From contig JAODUO010000075.1 of assembly GCA_025642075.2 (NCBI GenBank), positions 5,001 through 69,000 on the forward strand: DNA of 64,000 nucleotides. Reading direction: 5' to 3'. Shown here piece by piece: positions 45,450-58,129 of the stretch. The DNA is from Ridgeia piscesae (Eukaryota; Annelida; Polychaeta; Sabellida; Siboglinidae). The notes under the pieces are model-generated. The model made no database searches. It was not told where the DNA came from and was given only the letters and a program-made list of their open reading frames with translations. Positions within the stretch are counted from its first letter, which is position 1. Every line of letters starts with the position of its first letter. A program made the position numbers and the translations under genes.

Positions 45450-46820
45450 AATCAAAGTTGCTCCAAATATTGAATCATTATCAAAGAAATCTATATATTT
45501 GTACAAGGATTGCTAGAAAGAAATATCAGAGCCTACGTAAAATGTGTTTTTGTGGTACTGTAATACAAAATATTTTAGAGATAAATATCTGCAAACATCC
45601 TCTAGAATAAGCTATGGACGCTCTAAATTAATGAACAAATCTTTATTCAGTATCAACAAACATGATAAAGTTGCAAATTAATAAATCATTATGTATACAA
45701 TTGTCAAAAAATGGGCAAAAATAACACTTATAATTACTTACCCTGTTACCCATAAAAGACTAAATAAAAAAAACAGAATGCTACAGGTATAATAAAAGTA
45801 TGCAGCACAAATTATGTTGTATAAATTCACCCATAAAAATAAATTCTATAGTAATATAGATATTTTTACTAATGGTCGGTGGTATACACTTGTGACCTTG
45901 AACTGGATTTGTACCATCAATATACCAGACACACAGGACATACAGGTATAGATTGTTAGAAATGTTTCTTTCAGGTGAACCAAAAAAAACCATTTACCTA
46001 GTGTCTGGCTGGGAAGTAAATTATCCAAAGAGGACATGTGTTACCTGTGATGGATTATTAATGCTGGTGACATGTTGCCATAGATCCACTACCAGATAAA
46101 ATACAAGTTATCGTGGTTTAATACCTGAAAAAGCAAATCCAGACCAGCAGATACAACAAATACAGGGTGTATCATTGTAGTATTTAAAAAGTCCACAAGA
46201 GGACGCCACGTGTCCTAGCCTTGGACTGTGAGACAATACTAGTGGGACCCATCATTTATGCATATCAAAGAGCAATCACTAAAAATATTTTGGTATTTTT
46301 AATAACTAACAACTTGAAGAAGCTTTCACACAAGCATAATTGCTATTACAATCACCCAAATAATTGGTATAAATAAATATTTATTACTACCAACATTAGG
46401 TATACGTAAAGGCTGGTATAATATACCAACATAATATTATAATATATTATTATATATTAAAAATATTTCTTACAGTCAAACTACTCTGAGGTGTTTCGGT
46501 GACTTTACACTAAGTATTTTATTGCGTATTCATATGGGTGTGATTTTAAATCGACATTTAAATATTCTTTTCTTGAGACATGAAAATTGTTGTGGCAGGT
46601 GATGACTGAGAAGGCATCAGCAAGCATCACGATGACGGTGTCAGCAAATGCCAGGACGAAGTGTCAACAAGTCGTAATGAATCAGTCATTATTGCAAGGT
46701 GTGACTACACGTGATATTGTGATATGATGCCTGCTAGACATACCATCTCGTGTCTGTGTGTGCCCGTCACTGCCTGTGGTGGACCCCTCGGACAGTCAAC
46801 GCCAAAACAACAGCATGTAA
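45450..46820. other. No recognised gene
   Basis: AT-rich sequence between two SINE copies. A GATGACGGTGTCAGC-type phrase with variants appears near 46600-46650. No coding evidence. Confidence 0.4.
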
Positions 46821-46827
46821 AAAAGGC

Positions 46828-47150
46828 AAGTTCTTATATAGTACAGTATCCAGTCCTCAGGATCATTCAAAGCACTTTACACTTTACTTTCCTGACAGAC
46901 CTGTTCACTCAGACACCATCTCGGCTTTTCTAGGAAACATCCAGCCACATGCTACAATTACTGAGCTAAGGCTGCTCGTACACATATCCACCACTGTCTA
47001 TAGCCAGATACTCATTTATACAGCTGAGTGAACTGGAGTAATGTAGAGTGAAAAACTTGCCCGAGGTTTTAACACCGCAGCACAGGATTCGAACCCGTGT
47101 TCTCTTAGTCGAGAGTCCGAAGCTCTACCCCTGAGCCATTGCACTCTACA
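46828..47150 (-). mobile_element. SINE S1, copy 4 (full length)
   Basis: Minus strand. The head AGAGTGCAATGGCTCAGGGG with GTAGAGC is followed by a perfect B box, GGTTCGAATCC. Body and tail are as in copy 3, ending ACTATATAAGAACTTGCC at 46828. This copy has the best-preserved pol III promoter boxes of the family. Confidence 0.93.
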
Positions 47151-47204
47151 GTGTGGAAGAGTTGGGTGAGATTTAAAATAGGGGCGTTGGGTATCACAGC
47201 ATTA

Positions 47205-47335
47205 GTATGTAAGTAAGTAACGGCTTTATTTTCTGACTCTGTGTCACATGGTAAGTTGTGATATTCAATGGGCCAACATCGCCCAACACTCTTGCGTACA
47301 TACATTATATACATACATAAATAAAGCTTTAGATA
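47205..47335 (-). mobile_element. Probable LINE 3' tail
   Basis: On the minus strand GAAAATAAAGCCGTTACTTA, followed by a TTAC repeat, has the AATAAA-plus-microsatellite form. It directly adjoins SINE copy 4. Confidence 0.4.
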
Positions 47336-47399
47336 AAATATATAGTTTACAATAATACTAATAAAATCATAATAGAAATAAATAATATTTTATATTATA

Positions 47400-47431
47400 T
47401 ACTATAAAATATATATATATACATATATTAA

Positions 47432-47486
<55 letters not shown>
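47400..47486. repeat. (TA)n microsatellite
   Basis: Interrupted then perfect TA run. Confidence 0.95.
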
Positions 47487-47492
<6 letters not shown>

Positions 47493-48419
47493 TTATATAC
47501 ATTCATTTAACATGATTTTGTGATCTTAATTTTGCCTTTCTCTTCCACTATCTTATCTTTTTCTGAGATGCGAGTCTACATCCAGTAAGATACTCTGTCT
47601 ATCTGTGAAACTTCATTTCTCCAGACCTGAATAATCCAGAAATCGTATTACAGAAATCTTTTCTACAGGAAATGTTTTATACATATATACATATAAAATT
47701 ATTATTATATGGAATACATGGGTGTATTGACTTGTTGTTTACAAGTAAATGATAGGTCTGTAGGATGTATTAAAATATTATCAATATAATACATTACTGG
47801 GTTTTCATCAGACTGGTGCTGCGTGCAATGTAAGCATAATGACATAATTATTTTTTAATGTGGGTTCGCTCTAGTAACATTAAAAAAGTCATTATGTAAT
47901 ACACACCCAGAACCCCCACCGTGTTGAATTTAACTTTATGTATGATCCCTCGTCTGTTATTTTTTATTCTGCTATAATTTTGTCTGTTTTCATGTAAATT
48001 TTTATCCAGTCACTTCCAAGCCAGTTACTTTTGCCAGTTCCATTCTTTCCTGCGATCATGATCCCAGCAGTGAGTGGGGATAAGCAAGAAGAGGGATGTT
48101 GTCTGCTAGAATCTGATGCCTAACTAGCATGAAAACGATGGGAAGGCGAAACCCAGATTCAGCCGTTTATATACTTCAGTAACATATGCCAGAGGAATTT
48201 TGGAAATTGCAAATAATTCCCCTGACGTTTGCCAAATAGGTTTAACCTATTACATGTGGGTGGGAGTGTTCGTTCATGCACGACGTCTGACATCTCAGGA
48301 CAGCCTGAAGGAGGAGTTGTTATCTCTCGCTCCTGAGGTTGAATTGTCATCTTCCTCAAAGATATGGTAATTGTTTTCTTTATGGAAATTAGTTATTAGT
48401 AGCTCAGCTCAACATGTGA

Positions 48420-48900
48420 TCTCAGATAATCTCAAAGATCAATGTGGTCTCATTTAATTGTGATACCTGAGATAGTTGTGTAGATTATGTAATGATAGAA
48501 AATATTGCAGGTTATTACACTTATTTAATCTGATGGGAAATTATAATGTGAGATAATCTAATAAAGTGCATATTCTTAATTAATCAGGTTAGGCTTGTAA
48601 TCTCTGTGATAATCTTGGAAATTATCTAGTATCAGATAATCTGGCAGGTTGTATAATATGATTAATTTAAGATAGCTGGCATAATCTTGGATACTATGGT
48701 ACCTTGCACAAACAGATAACCCAATAGTTTGAATAGTGTCAGAGTCTGAGATGATCCAAACAGTAGCTTGTATTAACTCAGATGATAGTATGATTCGTTA
48801 TCTTGCGTAATCCTCAGATGATCTGGTGGATTGAATAATCCTGTGATAATCATGTACCTGTGATAAACCTCTGAAAATCTGGTAACTGCTGTAACGTCAG
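48420..48900. repeat. GATAATCT-rich low-complexity region
   Basis: GATAATCT or one-mismatch forms recur at least eight times (for example near 48424, 48550, 48615, 48637, 48822, 48835) at irregular 20-100-bp spacing, mixed with GATGATCT and TAATCTTGG. It looks like a very old decayed tandem repeat. Confidence 0.55.
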
Positions 48901-48904
48901 AGAA

Positions 48905-49215
48905 CCCTGGTAGAGACGCTGGGGTTTTATGGGAACTGGGGTTGAATATGTTGAGCAATGTAATTAAAACAACAACCAGTTGATATATGTTGACTATGTG
49001 GTAGTTATCTGGCCGTCTCAGGTGTTATGAACTGATGTTGATGTGGACTTGTGTCGCTGGCGTCAGACTAGATGAATGTTGCACTGGATGGGGGTGGAAA
49101 GATGATGAAATGGTCCAGGCGCTGTAGGTGTAGACAGGCGTTAAAATAGTGCACAGACTACTGGCTACTCAGCACACTGCTTATTGGAGATACATGCTGT
49201 TTTCACTCAGCTTAA
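48905..49215. other. No feature seen
   Basis: Short unique interval before the TG-rich microsatellite. Confidence 0.4.
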
Positions 49216-49217
49216 AC

Positions 49218-49560
49218 CTGTCAGGCTTCCTGTAGGATGTGTGTGTGCGTGTGCGTGTGTGCGTGTGTGCGTGTGTGCGTGTGTGTGCGTGTGCGTGTGT
49301 GTTATGTGTGTGCATGTATGTTTGTTTGAATGCACATATGTGTGTCTATGTCAGAAGTATGCTGTGCATTCATGTATGTTTGTGTGTGTATGTGTGTGTG
49401 TGCATGCGTGCATGCGTGTGTGCATGCGTGCGTGCGTGCATGCATGCATGCGTGCATGTGTGTGTGTGTTTGAACATGTGTGTGTGTGTGTTTGAGCATG
49501 TGTGTGTGTGTTTGAGCATGTGTGTGTGTGTGTGCGTGCATGCATGTGTGTGTGTTTGAG

Positions 49561-49608
<48 letters not shown>

Positions 49609-49708
49609 AGCGTGTATATGAATATGTCTGTTTGTTTAAATGTTTATGTGTATGCATGCACACACACACACACACACACACACACACCACACACACACAC
49701 ACACACGT
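49218..49708. repeat. (TG)n/(TGCA)n region followed by (CA)n
   Basis: TG-rich sequence with TGCG and GCAT interruptions covers 49218-49620 and is followed by a CA run at 49658-49708. The two can pair with each other as a hairpin. Six long frames here are repeat artefacts. Confidence 0.95.
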
Positions 49709-49714
49709 ATCCAT

Positions 49715-50125
49715 ATCTGCCCGAGAAAGAGCTAGACCTCACCTAGAGACCTGTGTATAACTAGACATGGACTCATCGCGGCCAATGGTCCTTCTCTGTT
49801 CCCTGCAGCAACAGAGGAATGTCAGCCATCACATAAACACAGGTGTCCACCAAGTCAGATCCTTCACCTCAAAAATGTTGCCTCAAACCAGGGCTGCGAT
49901 CATTCACAACATTGTCACCTATTGCACAATACAGGTATGCACTCACATTGGTGACAACGATTTTGTAAGGATGATCTTTGACATACGGATCTACCATTCA
50001 ATTGTCGTCATCGGACAGATTCCTCCCCACCTGCGGCTCGTCATTTGTCATTTACACTCGTATGTAACGGAAATCTTTTTATTTGCTCTCTTCAGCCAAT
50101 AAATCACGCCTGACTTCCGACATGT
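49715..50125. other. No recognised gene
   Basis: A 111-codon plus-strand frame (49767-50102) has no recognised motif, no clear splice signals and no support for being coding. Confidence 0.3.
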
Positions 50126-50129
50126 CTTG

Positions 50130-50365
50130 CAAAGAAGATGGTCACTGACTAAGATGGATGAATTCAGGTGAAGCCTGCCCAGACCGAAGCATGCTGGGAA
50201 GCTTATTGCATACCAGGGCTGGGCTGGCCCACTCCCGCGTCTCGGAAGTAATGAAGCGCTGGCTTAAATGCCACGAATGTGACGTTATTAATTCGCAGTG
50301 TTCCATTCTAGCTGCGGCCATGATAGATTTGGCCAGTTTCATTCTATATATAGACATCATGTTTA
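50130..50365. other. Balanced-complexity block, candidate regulatory DNA
   Basis: Non-repetitive, GC-balanced sequence including GTGACGTTATTAATTCGCAG, with open frames on both strands that mirror each other's length. It contrasts with AT-rich flanks. No exon signals. Confidence 0.25.
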
Positions 50366-50990
50366 CAGCTAGATAGAATAAGAAATCATGTCAGGCCTTT
50401 TAGAATATTATTTCGGTCCTGTTAAGTTGAAAAATTGTGAGATGGGGAGTTGTATCATTTGAAGTGTACAGATCGTGAGCTTTAAAATAATATCTCATTT
50501 ATTGAAATGGTTATTTTTATCTGGCACAAATTTTTAAATAGGATAGATAGGTGAAATTTAGATTGCTATTTTTGGCTCTTGTGCTAAACAGGCCTGTGTG
50601 ATAGTTTCATACCCACTTTGACAGGTCAAATTTGTGTTTAGTTATCCAACTGTGTTAAATAAATAGACATTTCTGCCAACCCCACCTGTCAAAATAATAC
50701 TAATACAGGGTGCCGATGATATGTTTTTCTCAGTTTTTTGGTCTGAATGTTGAAGGTGTTATCTTCACACAAAAGTAATCTAAAATAACATTAAAATATT
50801 TACATATACTACATTAGGAAAATTACGAATAAAGAGAACCTGTTTACCTGCCATAAAGTCTGAGAGCATGTAACCTAATTGTTATCTTATAAAATATAGT
50901 GGTTACTAGTAAAAACGTTTTTTGTATATTTGTTTTTTACTTTGGTAGAAGAACACAAATACTGTCACAAATAAAGGTATGCATTTAGGC
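50366..50990. other. No feature seen
   Basis: AT-rich unique DNA. Confidence 0.45.
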
Positions 50991-50994
50991 AGAT

Positions 50995-51137
50995 TCGCAC
51001 GCATGCGCGCATGCGCGCACGCACGCACACGCGCACGCATGCACACTTGGAAGCATAGCCACAGCCATTCAGGCATGCATGTGGAAACATGCACGAATGC
51101 ATGCATACACAGATTCATGCACACACACACACACACA

Positions 51138-51210
<73 letters not shown>

Positions 51211-51243
51211 ACAAACACACACAAACACACAAACACACACACA

Positions 51244-51300
<57 letters not shown>
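50995..51300. repeat. (GCAC/GCAT)n then (CA)n microsatellite
   Basis: GCAC/GCAT-rich start (50995-51120), then about 180 bp of CA with AAAC and ACTC interruptions. Both strands give long THTHTH or CVCVCV frames without meaning. Confidence 0.97.
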
Positions 51301-51304
51301 CTTG

Positions 51305-53365
51305 AAAGCAGGCCACATATGCCCATTAATATATCCACTGATGCTGCCAAAACAATACCGTGAACGCTGATCAATGCAAATGAACTTGGCTTCAAATGAT
51401 CGAATCACCATTAGTTCTTATTTTGTCCACACCTATCGTGTGTCCCACGTGTGAATTTCCATGCATTAAACACGAGGAAACTGGACTTGTTGACTGGTAT
51501 TTCTTAAATAGACTGCAATGCAGTAATCAGCTAAAATGGCTGGGGGCAATTAGCTGATTGGATTGTGATAGAACCCTCAGCTCTCTCCCAGTGGCTGTAA
51601 TGAGAATGTGAGCATGCATTCGAGCATGCATTCGTGTGCATGCTCATTTGTATCATGTTTCTGTAGTAATTTTACAGAACACAGGAATGTTGCCAGGAAG
51701 ATTAAAACAAAAATTTTTGATTGAACTCAATAATATTGGATTTCCTTGGTTGATGTTCATAATTTATAATGACAAATTTTAAATCGGTACAAACGTTTTT
51801 CATTGGTCAACTGCCTTTGGCAGTCCTGTCCTGGTCAAGCATTGTGATCTCATAAATAATTTGTTTTGGCAAAAAACTGGAAAATGACGACCCATGTGTA
51901 ATATCAAATTTATTTGCACTTAAATTTTTGTTGTAAGTTTTGTCATTTAAATTTATACAGGCTTGTGTGACCAGTACAAGAAAATAGGTACAGTCATTTG
52001 TGTTAAATTTATCTACACACTTTAGTTCCCAAGGTTTTGGGTTGGATAAATGAAACATGCAGATTAGTGAGACAAAAAATACACATGGTGTCAGGATGGT
52101 TCCCACACAAAATGTGTGCGTTGTGAAACAACTGGATTATGAAGGCCAGATAAATGAGGAATGACTTCTTTATCACAGTTTTTACATCTCAAACAATTCC
52201 TTATTAAAATTGGATACTCTTACAATCACATTTCTCTGCCAAATATTGAAAATTCATCTACATTACATTACCGAAAAAAATCGTACTTTTTTGGATTTTT
52301 GTTTGTTAGGATTCTTATTAGCTTTATTACATACTGGAACTGAAAATTAGTTACATTACACCTGTTTATTGTAATTGGCAAGAGCTACATAAACTGTCCA
52401 TTGATCAGGCTGTTTTACATTATGTGCATTGCAAAAAACAGCACTAATAATATAAGGCGTGACTGCTTTGGGAAACCGTCTTCTGCATTGTTGTTATATG
52501 CAGCGCCACCTAGAGGATGATTTTGTTAGTTCAATGTCATCATGTTCAAATAGCAGAAGTGAAAAAAGTGGTTTGCCACACTGGCTGGTAGTGTTTTTTC
52601 AGACACTCTAAGATCTTACAAAAATACTTATTTTATGTATTGTATGTTTTGGATATGTTATTTTTATTTGTCTTAATATAAAAAGTTACATTTGTTCCTT
52701 GTGTTATTTCAAACAGCTGAGAATTTTATAATTTTTAAGTGCCTGAATACATGGAGTCATTATGTGGAGTACATAAAAAAGATTCTTTAGCGCCATTTTT
52801 TGTTCACCCAAGCTTGTTGTGGCTGCCGATCGAATCCACACCAAAGGTTAACCAACCGGTACATCTAGGTCAAGGTCGTCAGACAGATTAATGTGTGTCT
52901 TTAATTGATTTCTCTTGTCTGTCGAAGTCGGTTGACTTCATCTGTAAGACTGTCGTGAAACGGTTGCTAGGCAGTGCACAGGTAGGCATTGATGGTGACA
53001 GTCCTTGGCAGCTGTGTCTTTGTGTCCATTACGCAAACTGGCCGAGAAGGTTTGTGACAGTACACCAGAGTCTGGACGTATATAGTTACACAGCAATGTC
53101 TACTAGACACATTTAATGAATGTGTATTTCCTTAATTTTTTGTTTTAATATGATTACATGGAATGTTTTACTTTTCAATATATCATAACTAACTACCCAT
53201 TGGTATTTATATGATTATTTTTACACGTTAGAAACAATGTCATATATCTTAATTATTTAGTATGTTACCATTTAAAATATATTTTTGTAACATTTCACCA
53301 ACACCGCCCTAAACAGAACGAACACCATATGTAGAGTGAACACCTACTCCACAATTAAAGTCATC
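51305..53365. other. No recognised gene
   Basis: AT-rich intron-like DNA. A cluster of GAGCATGCATTCG words (51608-51645) forms a small inverted repeat. The 52880-53060 section is of higher complexity but unassigned. Confidence 0.4.
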
Positions 53366-53370
53366 ATCAC

Positions 53371-53855
53371 CACCATGCCATGCCGTACAGACGCCTGTAG
53401 ACATGTGTATCACTCTGCCATGCCGTACAGACGCCTGTAGACATGTGTATCACTCTGCCATGCCGTACAGACGCCTGTAGACATGTGTATCACTCTGCCA
53501 TGCCGTACAGACGCCTGTAGACATGTGTATCACTCTGCCATGCCATACAGACGCCTGTAGACATGTGTATGACTCTGCCATGCCATACAGACGCCTGTAG
53601 ACATGTGTATGACTCTGCCATGCCATACAGACACCTGTAGACATGTGTATCACTCTGCCATGCCGTACAGACACCTGTAGACATGTGTATCACTCTGCCG
53701 TGCCGTACAGACGCCTGTAGACATGTGTATCACTCTGCCATGCCGTACAGATGCCTGTAGACATGTGTATCACTCTGCCATGCCGTACAGAGGCCTGTAG
53801 ACATGTGTATCACTTTGCCATGCCCTACAGACTCATGTAGACATGTGTATCACTC
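53371..53855 (+). repeat. 40-bp minisatellite, ~12 copies
   Basis: The unit is CACTCTGCCATGCCGTACAG plus ACGCCTGTAGACATGTGTAT. Copies differ at single sites (CGTACAG/CATACAG, ACGCC/ACACC). The last two copies are more diverged. Because 40 is not a multiple of three, the minus-strand frame repeats every 40 residues through all three unit phases. Confidence 0.97.
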
Positions 53856-53859
53856 CACG

Positions 53860-54610
53860 TCTGTCTCTTTGATTGTGTGGATCACAGTTATGAGATATTG
53901 GGGTATTGTATTTCTGATCAATACCAGGCGGCCATGGTGCCGTGTGTAGTTGGCCCAGGGCTGGCACCTCTGTCTCTTCTACCTGTGTCAGTCTCACATG
54001 AAACACGTCTCCTTGAGTCTTCTACTCTTGCCAGCGTCAGGAGCAAATCCTAGTTATTTTGTTATTTTTATAAACAGATATACTAAATTTGGGGTACTGT
54101 AAGCAGAAAGATCCAGCCTCTGTCTATGCTAATGCTCACCTTTGATGTACCAATCGGTGATGTATTCGGTCACAAATTGTTTTTTCATATTGCAGAAACA
54201 ATCCTATAAACATGGTGTTATTCTTCACATCTTTCCAGCACAGCTACTGTTGTCATCTTCTTTTTCAAACTTCAAATTTGATAAAAACTACTGTCAGTTT
54301 ATTTGTTAACTTGAAAGGCAATTAATGACTTGTCCCCGTCACACATGAAACTTGTCGGTCTACTCACCACAACTCTCCTGTTCTCACCACCAACAGACCT
54401 GGGTGGATCTGGTCTATGTGGACCCTGGCGTATCACTTGTGGAGTATGGACAACATCACAGAGACAACACTTCCTGAACATGTCTCCACCCACGACATGT
54501 TTGATTAATAATGCTGAACTTTGAAATGTGTAGTATTGATATAAAGCAGGCTGTCGTTGTGAATCAGTGTCAATGTTATGCGGATGGTGAAAAGAATAAC
54601 CTTTCATTCC
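53860..54610. other. No recognised gene
   Basis: Mixed sequence. A short balanced patch at 54320-54500 lies before the tetranucleotide run; no motif or splice structure was recognised. Confidence 0.4.
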
Positions 54611-54616
54611 TTTTAT

Positions 54617-54783
54617 TCGTTCGTTCGTTCGTTCGTTCCTTCCTTCCTTCCCCTTCCTTCCTTCCTTCCTTCCTCCTTCCTTCCTTCCTTCCTTCCTTCC
54701 TTCGTTCGTTCGTTGTTCATTCGTTTGTTCATTCGTTTGTTCATTCATTCATTCATTCATTCCTTCATTCCTTCATTCATTCA
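54617..54783. repeat. Compound tetranucleotide repeat (TTCG)(TTCC)(TTCG)(TTCA)
   Basis: Successive blocks of TTCG, TTCC, TTCG and TTCATTTG/TTCA, all pyrimidine-rich on the plus strand. Confidence 0.97.
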
Positions 54784-54789
54784 ATGTTT

Positions 54790-55550
54790 GCTATGATTAC
54801 ATTTAATTATTTATAAACATTTAAAATTGTAATAATTTATTCCGCAATTATCTGACTGTTTTCAACATTGAGACGTCAAATATATTCGTTATTTATGTAA
54901 GTACACTCATAAGAATGACGTGTGTACAAAAGTAACATTCTCATAGTAATATTAATGCTAATTGTGGCACAGTGTAAGATTATTCCTTTTCCACCAGTGC
55001 AATGCATAGAAAATAAAACAATAAACAGCCTTTGGTCACAACTGTATGTTTAATAAGTAAGGGACTTTTGATAGTAAGGTTTAGCTGGAGGATCATGTCC
55101 ACTGGGAACATTGTCTTCGCCCTACAACTTCCTGCATATGTCCCAATATGTAAATGTCATTACGTTATTATTAGACAGTCTGAGGCATAATTCTCATTTC
55201 CTGCTGATCTGCAGGAATATTGGTTTGTTGGTAATTATATTACTTAGTCGGGGCAGGACTGTTGACGCCCGGGGGTGTTACGTTCTCTGTGGAGAATGAG
55301 TACAATCAATGATATTTCTTCCAGTCGACGATGCGTCGTTCTGTACATGTTACCAAGAATTGTTAAAATGTTACTGTGAAATATCACTGTTGCCCTGCTC
55401 TATCGTCCCTGTGTTCAGATACTGGTCCCCAATGCTTTTCCATAATCTTTTCTTGGTCAGCCTCCATCATCGGTCCCAATTCCCCTTTTTTCGCTCTCAT
55501 TCTCCCTTCCCAAACCCACATAATCTTGGTCATCTCCTACTTCTATGCTA
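54790..55550. other. No recognised gene
   Basis: AT-rich then pyrimidine-rich DNA without coding signals. Confidence 0.4.
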
Positions 55551-55552
55551 AA

Positions 55553-55805
55553 GTAACTTCATATATAGCACAGTTTCCAGGTCCTAAAACTGCTCAAAGC
55601 ACTATACACTTTTCTCCCTGCAGACCTGTTCATTTGAACCATCTCAACTTCTCTGGAAAGTTAACACCACAGATTGTTCATACACAAATAGCCACCATTG
55701 TCTATAGCCAGGTACTCATTCGTACAGATGAGTGAACTGGAGGTTCATTGCAGCAGGATGGAATTCTGACCTGGGTTATAATCAAAGGCTGTCTGCACTA
55801 CCTTG
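55553..55805 (-). mobile_element. SINE S1, copy 5 (decayed)
   Basis: The minus-strand body (CACTCATCTGTACGAATGAG, TACCTGGCTATAGACAATGG) and tail (AGTGCTTTGAGCAGTTTTAG) match copies 1, 3 and 4, with a deletion in the body and a ruined head. Confidence 0.8.
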
Positions 55806-55916
55806 TCTACTCCGTCCCATTTTCACTCATTCGATATGTCCTGCCCAAATTAATTGACTTCCATCAACTTCCTCCTGAAAATATATGCGGTAGAATTATG
55901 TAATATTATGATAAAA

Positions 55917-55995
55917 AGAATGAATGAATGAATCACTTTATTGTCTAGAATTATCACATTGTATTAGAGATTGTATTTTGTGCTATGGTTCATTC
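55917..55995 (-). mobile_element. Probable LINE 3' tail
   Basis: The minus strand reads AATTCTAGACAATAAAGTGA followed by TTCATTCATTCATTC, an AATAAA-type end plus short tandem repeat. This resembles the LINE 3' end at 4.4 kb (TTGTCC/ATAAAGTC). Confidence 0.45.
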
Positions 55996-55999
55996 AACA

Positions 56000-56505
56000 A
56001 TACTGGATACAATTTTGTAAATATAACTCAACCCTGACATAAACAGAACCTAATATACTAATTAATGATAATTTGTTTCGTTAATATGTTAATACAGTTA
56101 CGATTGATTTAACTAAGAAAATAATGCTTTCCACTACATGTGTTGCAATTTCATAACTTTCATTTCGATGTGTAAAAGACAAAAAGAAATGTATCCGCAA
56201 AAGATGACCTTTGCAAAGATGACCGCAAAAATCACCAAGGTTACACATGCATTGTTTGCTACCTTCTTGCAACAGCTCTGGCTGTCACGGACAGGAGAAT
56301 TATGTATAAATACACGTGGAATGTAAACAGATATTGCACTTGGGTTTAATATGAATAAAGACGGACATGCTAATCAAATAGACATACACACTGTGGCGCC
56401 ACGGGTGTGTACCTTCTGTCAAACTGGAGTTACTCTAAAATTGGGCAAGTATTTACACACTACTTGAGGATATCTCTTCATCTTTTAGTTGATCAAAGTT
56501 GTAGT
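56000..56505. other. No feature seen
   Basis: AT-rich unique DNA. Confidence 0.4.
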
Positions 56506-56511
56506 TTGGTG

Positions 56512-56575
56512 TTCGTCCGTCCGTCCGTCCGTCAGGCCGTCTGTCCGTCCGTCCGTCCGTCTGTCAGGCCATCTG
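56512..56575. repeat. (GTCC)n microsatellite
   Basis: GTCC units with GTCAGGCC interruptions. Confidence 0.93.
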
Positions 56576-56628
56576 GCTGGCCAGCCGCCTGCCTGCCTAT
56601 CCAAACCTCTGTTGATCTCAGCATGTCT

Positions 56629-56649
56629 GTCACTCTCTCTCTCTCTCTC

Positions 56650-56697
<48 letters not shown>

Positions 56698-56716
56698 CTC
56701 ACTCACTCTCTCTCCC
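56629..56716. repeat. (CT)n microsatellite
   Basis: Pyrimidine tract of CT units with short interruptions. Confidence 0.95.
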
Positions 56717-56751
56717 CCCCTCTGTCAGTAACTATGTCTGGTTTTATGTAA

Positions 56752-57000
56752 TGTCTCTCTGTCAGTCTTCATCTGTTTTCTCTCGCTATTTAAATTCTTT
56801 CTGTCTGTTTATCTGCCAGTATGTCAATATGCATGTTTGTCTGTCTGTATGTCTGTCCGTCTGTCCATCCATCTGTCTGCAATGTATTCCTCACCAGTCT
56901 GTGGAGAATGACCAGTTTGGAGTACCCAAAATTAAATTTGTCTGTCTGTCTGTCTATCTGTCTGTCTGTCAGTTTATCTTCCATCCGTCAGTCTGACTGT
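56752..57000. repeat. (CTGT)n-rich region
   Basis: CTGT units in two blocks (56838-56880 and 56940-56995) with unique sequence between. Confidence 0.9.
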
Positions 57001-57004
57001 CAAG

Positions 57005-57630
57005 GTAAGCTAATCGACCTCTACAGCTCATGCGTCCTTTGTCTATGTCCAGTTAGAATGTCATCAGGATATTCGACTGTCAAACCCATGTGTCCACTAA
57101 TCAACATCAAGTCTAATCCCTCATTCCCTCCGCACAGACTCGGCCTGAGTCTGTCTGGATGTGGTAAGCCTCATTATTGTATAAAATAACTTGTCGCTTC
57201 ATGCCGTCTTGGCAAATGGCTGTAAGCAGTTCGCCTGATGGTTCTCAGCGACACTTAATCAAGCCAGGCACATTTTAGTTCTCGGGATGTTTATCAGAGA
57301 TTCCCAGCAAAGGGGGAGCAATAACACAGATGCAGGGATCCAGCTGTGAGATTTCCCTAGTCCACCACAGACGGGTCAACAACAGCCCAGGCCCATGAGC
57401 TGTGTAGTAAGCCTACTTACTGGTGGTGAGGCTGGTGTTGGAAAGAGAGGCGGAGCAATGTTGGAATTATTAAAATCAGTTCAAATGTAGTGCTGTTCTA
57501 ATATCAGATATGCAGGAGGTAGATTGATAGAAATGACAAGATGCAGTTGAGAATTAAATGATGCGTTTTATTGGTTTGGATTTTGCATTAAAGTTAAATA
57601 CTTGTAAATTGTTAGTTTAATGCACTGGTC
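57005..57630. other. No recognised gene
   Basis: Balanced-complexity sequence, including GATGGTTCTCAGCGACACTT and AATCAAGCCAGGCACATTTT. No open frame or splice signal stands out. Confidence 0.35.
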
Positions 57631-57633
57631 ATT

Positions 57634-57708
57634 GTGTGTGTGTGTGTGTGTTTGTTTGTTTGTTTGTTTGTGTGTGTGTGTGTGTGTTTGTTTGTGTGTG
57701 TGCTTATG
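57634..57708. repeat. (TG)n/(TTTG)n microsatellite
   Basis: TG and TTTG runs immediately before the C/A-rich minisatellite. Confidence 0.95.
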
Positions 57709-57714
57709 CATTTG

Positions 57715-58125
57715 TACAACACCTCATACAAACACGCCATAGAACACCCCACAAAACTCCCCACACAATACCCACACAACACCCCACACGACACCCACAC
57801 ACACCCCACACGACACCCACACGACACCCCACACGACACCCCACACGACAACCACACAACACCCACACGACACCCCACACGACAACCACACAACACCCCA
57901 CACAACACCCACACAACACCTCACACACCACCGCACACGACACCCCACACAACACCTCACACAACACCCCACACATCACCACACACCACACACAACACCA
58001 CACACAACACCCACACAACACCTCACACAACACCCACACAACACCCTACACAACACCCACACAACACCCCACACAACACCCACACAACACCCACACAACA
58101 CCCCACACCCTACAGTCACCTCTAA
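57715..58125 (+). repeat. C/A-rich minisatellite (ACACCCCACAC-type, 10-14 bp)
   Basis: Units such as ACAACACCCACAC and ACGACACCCCACAC repeat for about 410 bp with almost no G or T on the plus strand. Long THTTPH-type frames are artefacts. Confidence 0.95.
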
Positions 58126-58129
58126 TGAC

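Noticed and set aside
36526..47150. tRNA genes
   Set aside because: The tRNA-like heads at 36.5, 40.8, 45.4 and 47.1 kb are each joined to a shared ~250-bp body and tail and have damaged T or anticodon arms, so they are SINE heads.
49767..50102. A 111-codon plus-strand gene
   Set aside because: No recognisable motif or splice sites; adjacent to microsatellite DNA.
49184..51411. Many frames of 60-120 codons rich in Cys-Val or Thr-His
   Set aside because: They are translations of TG/CA microsatellites on both strands.
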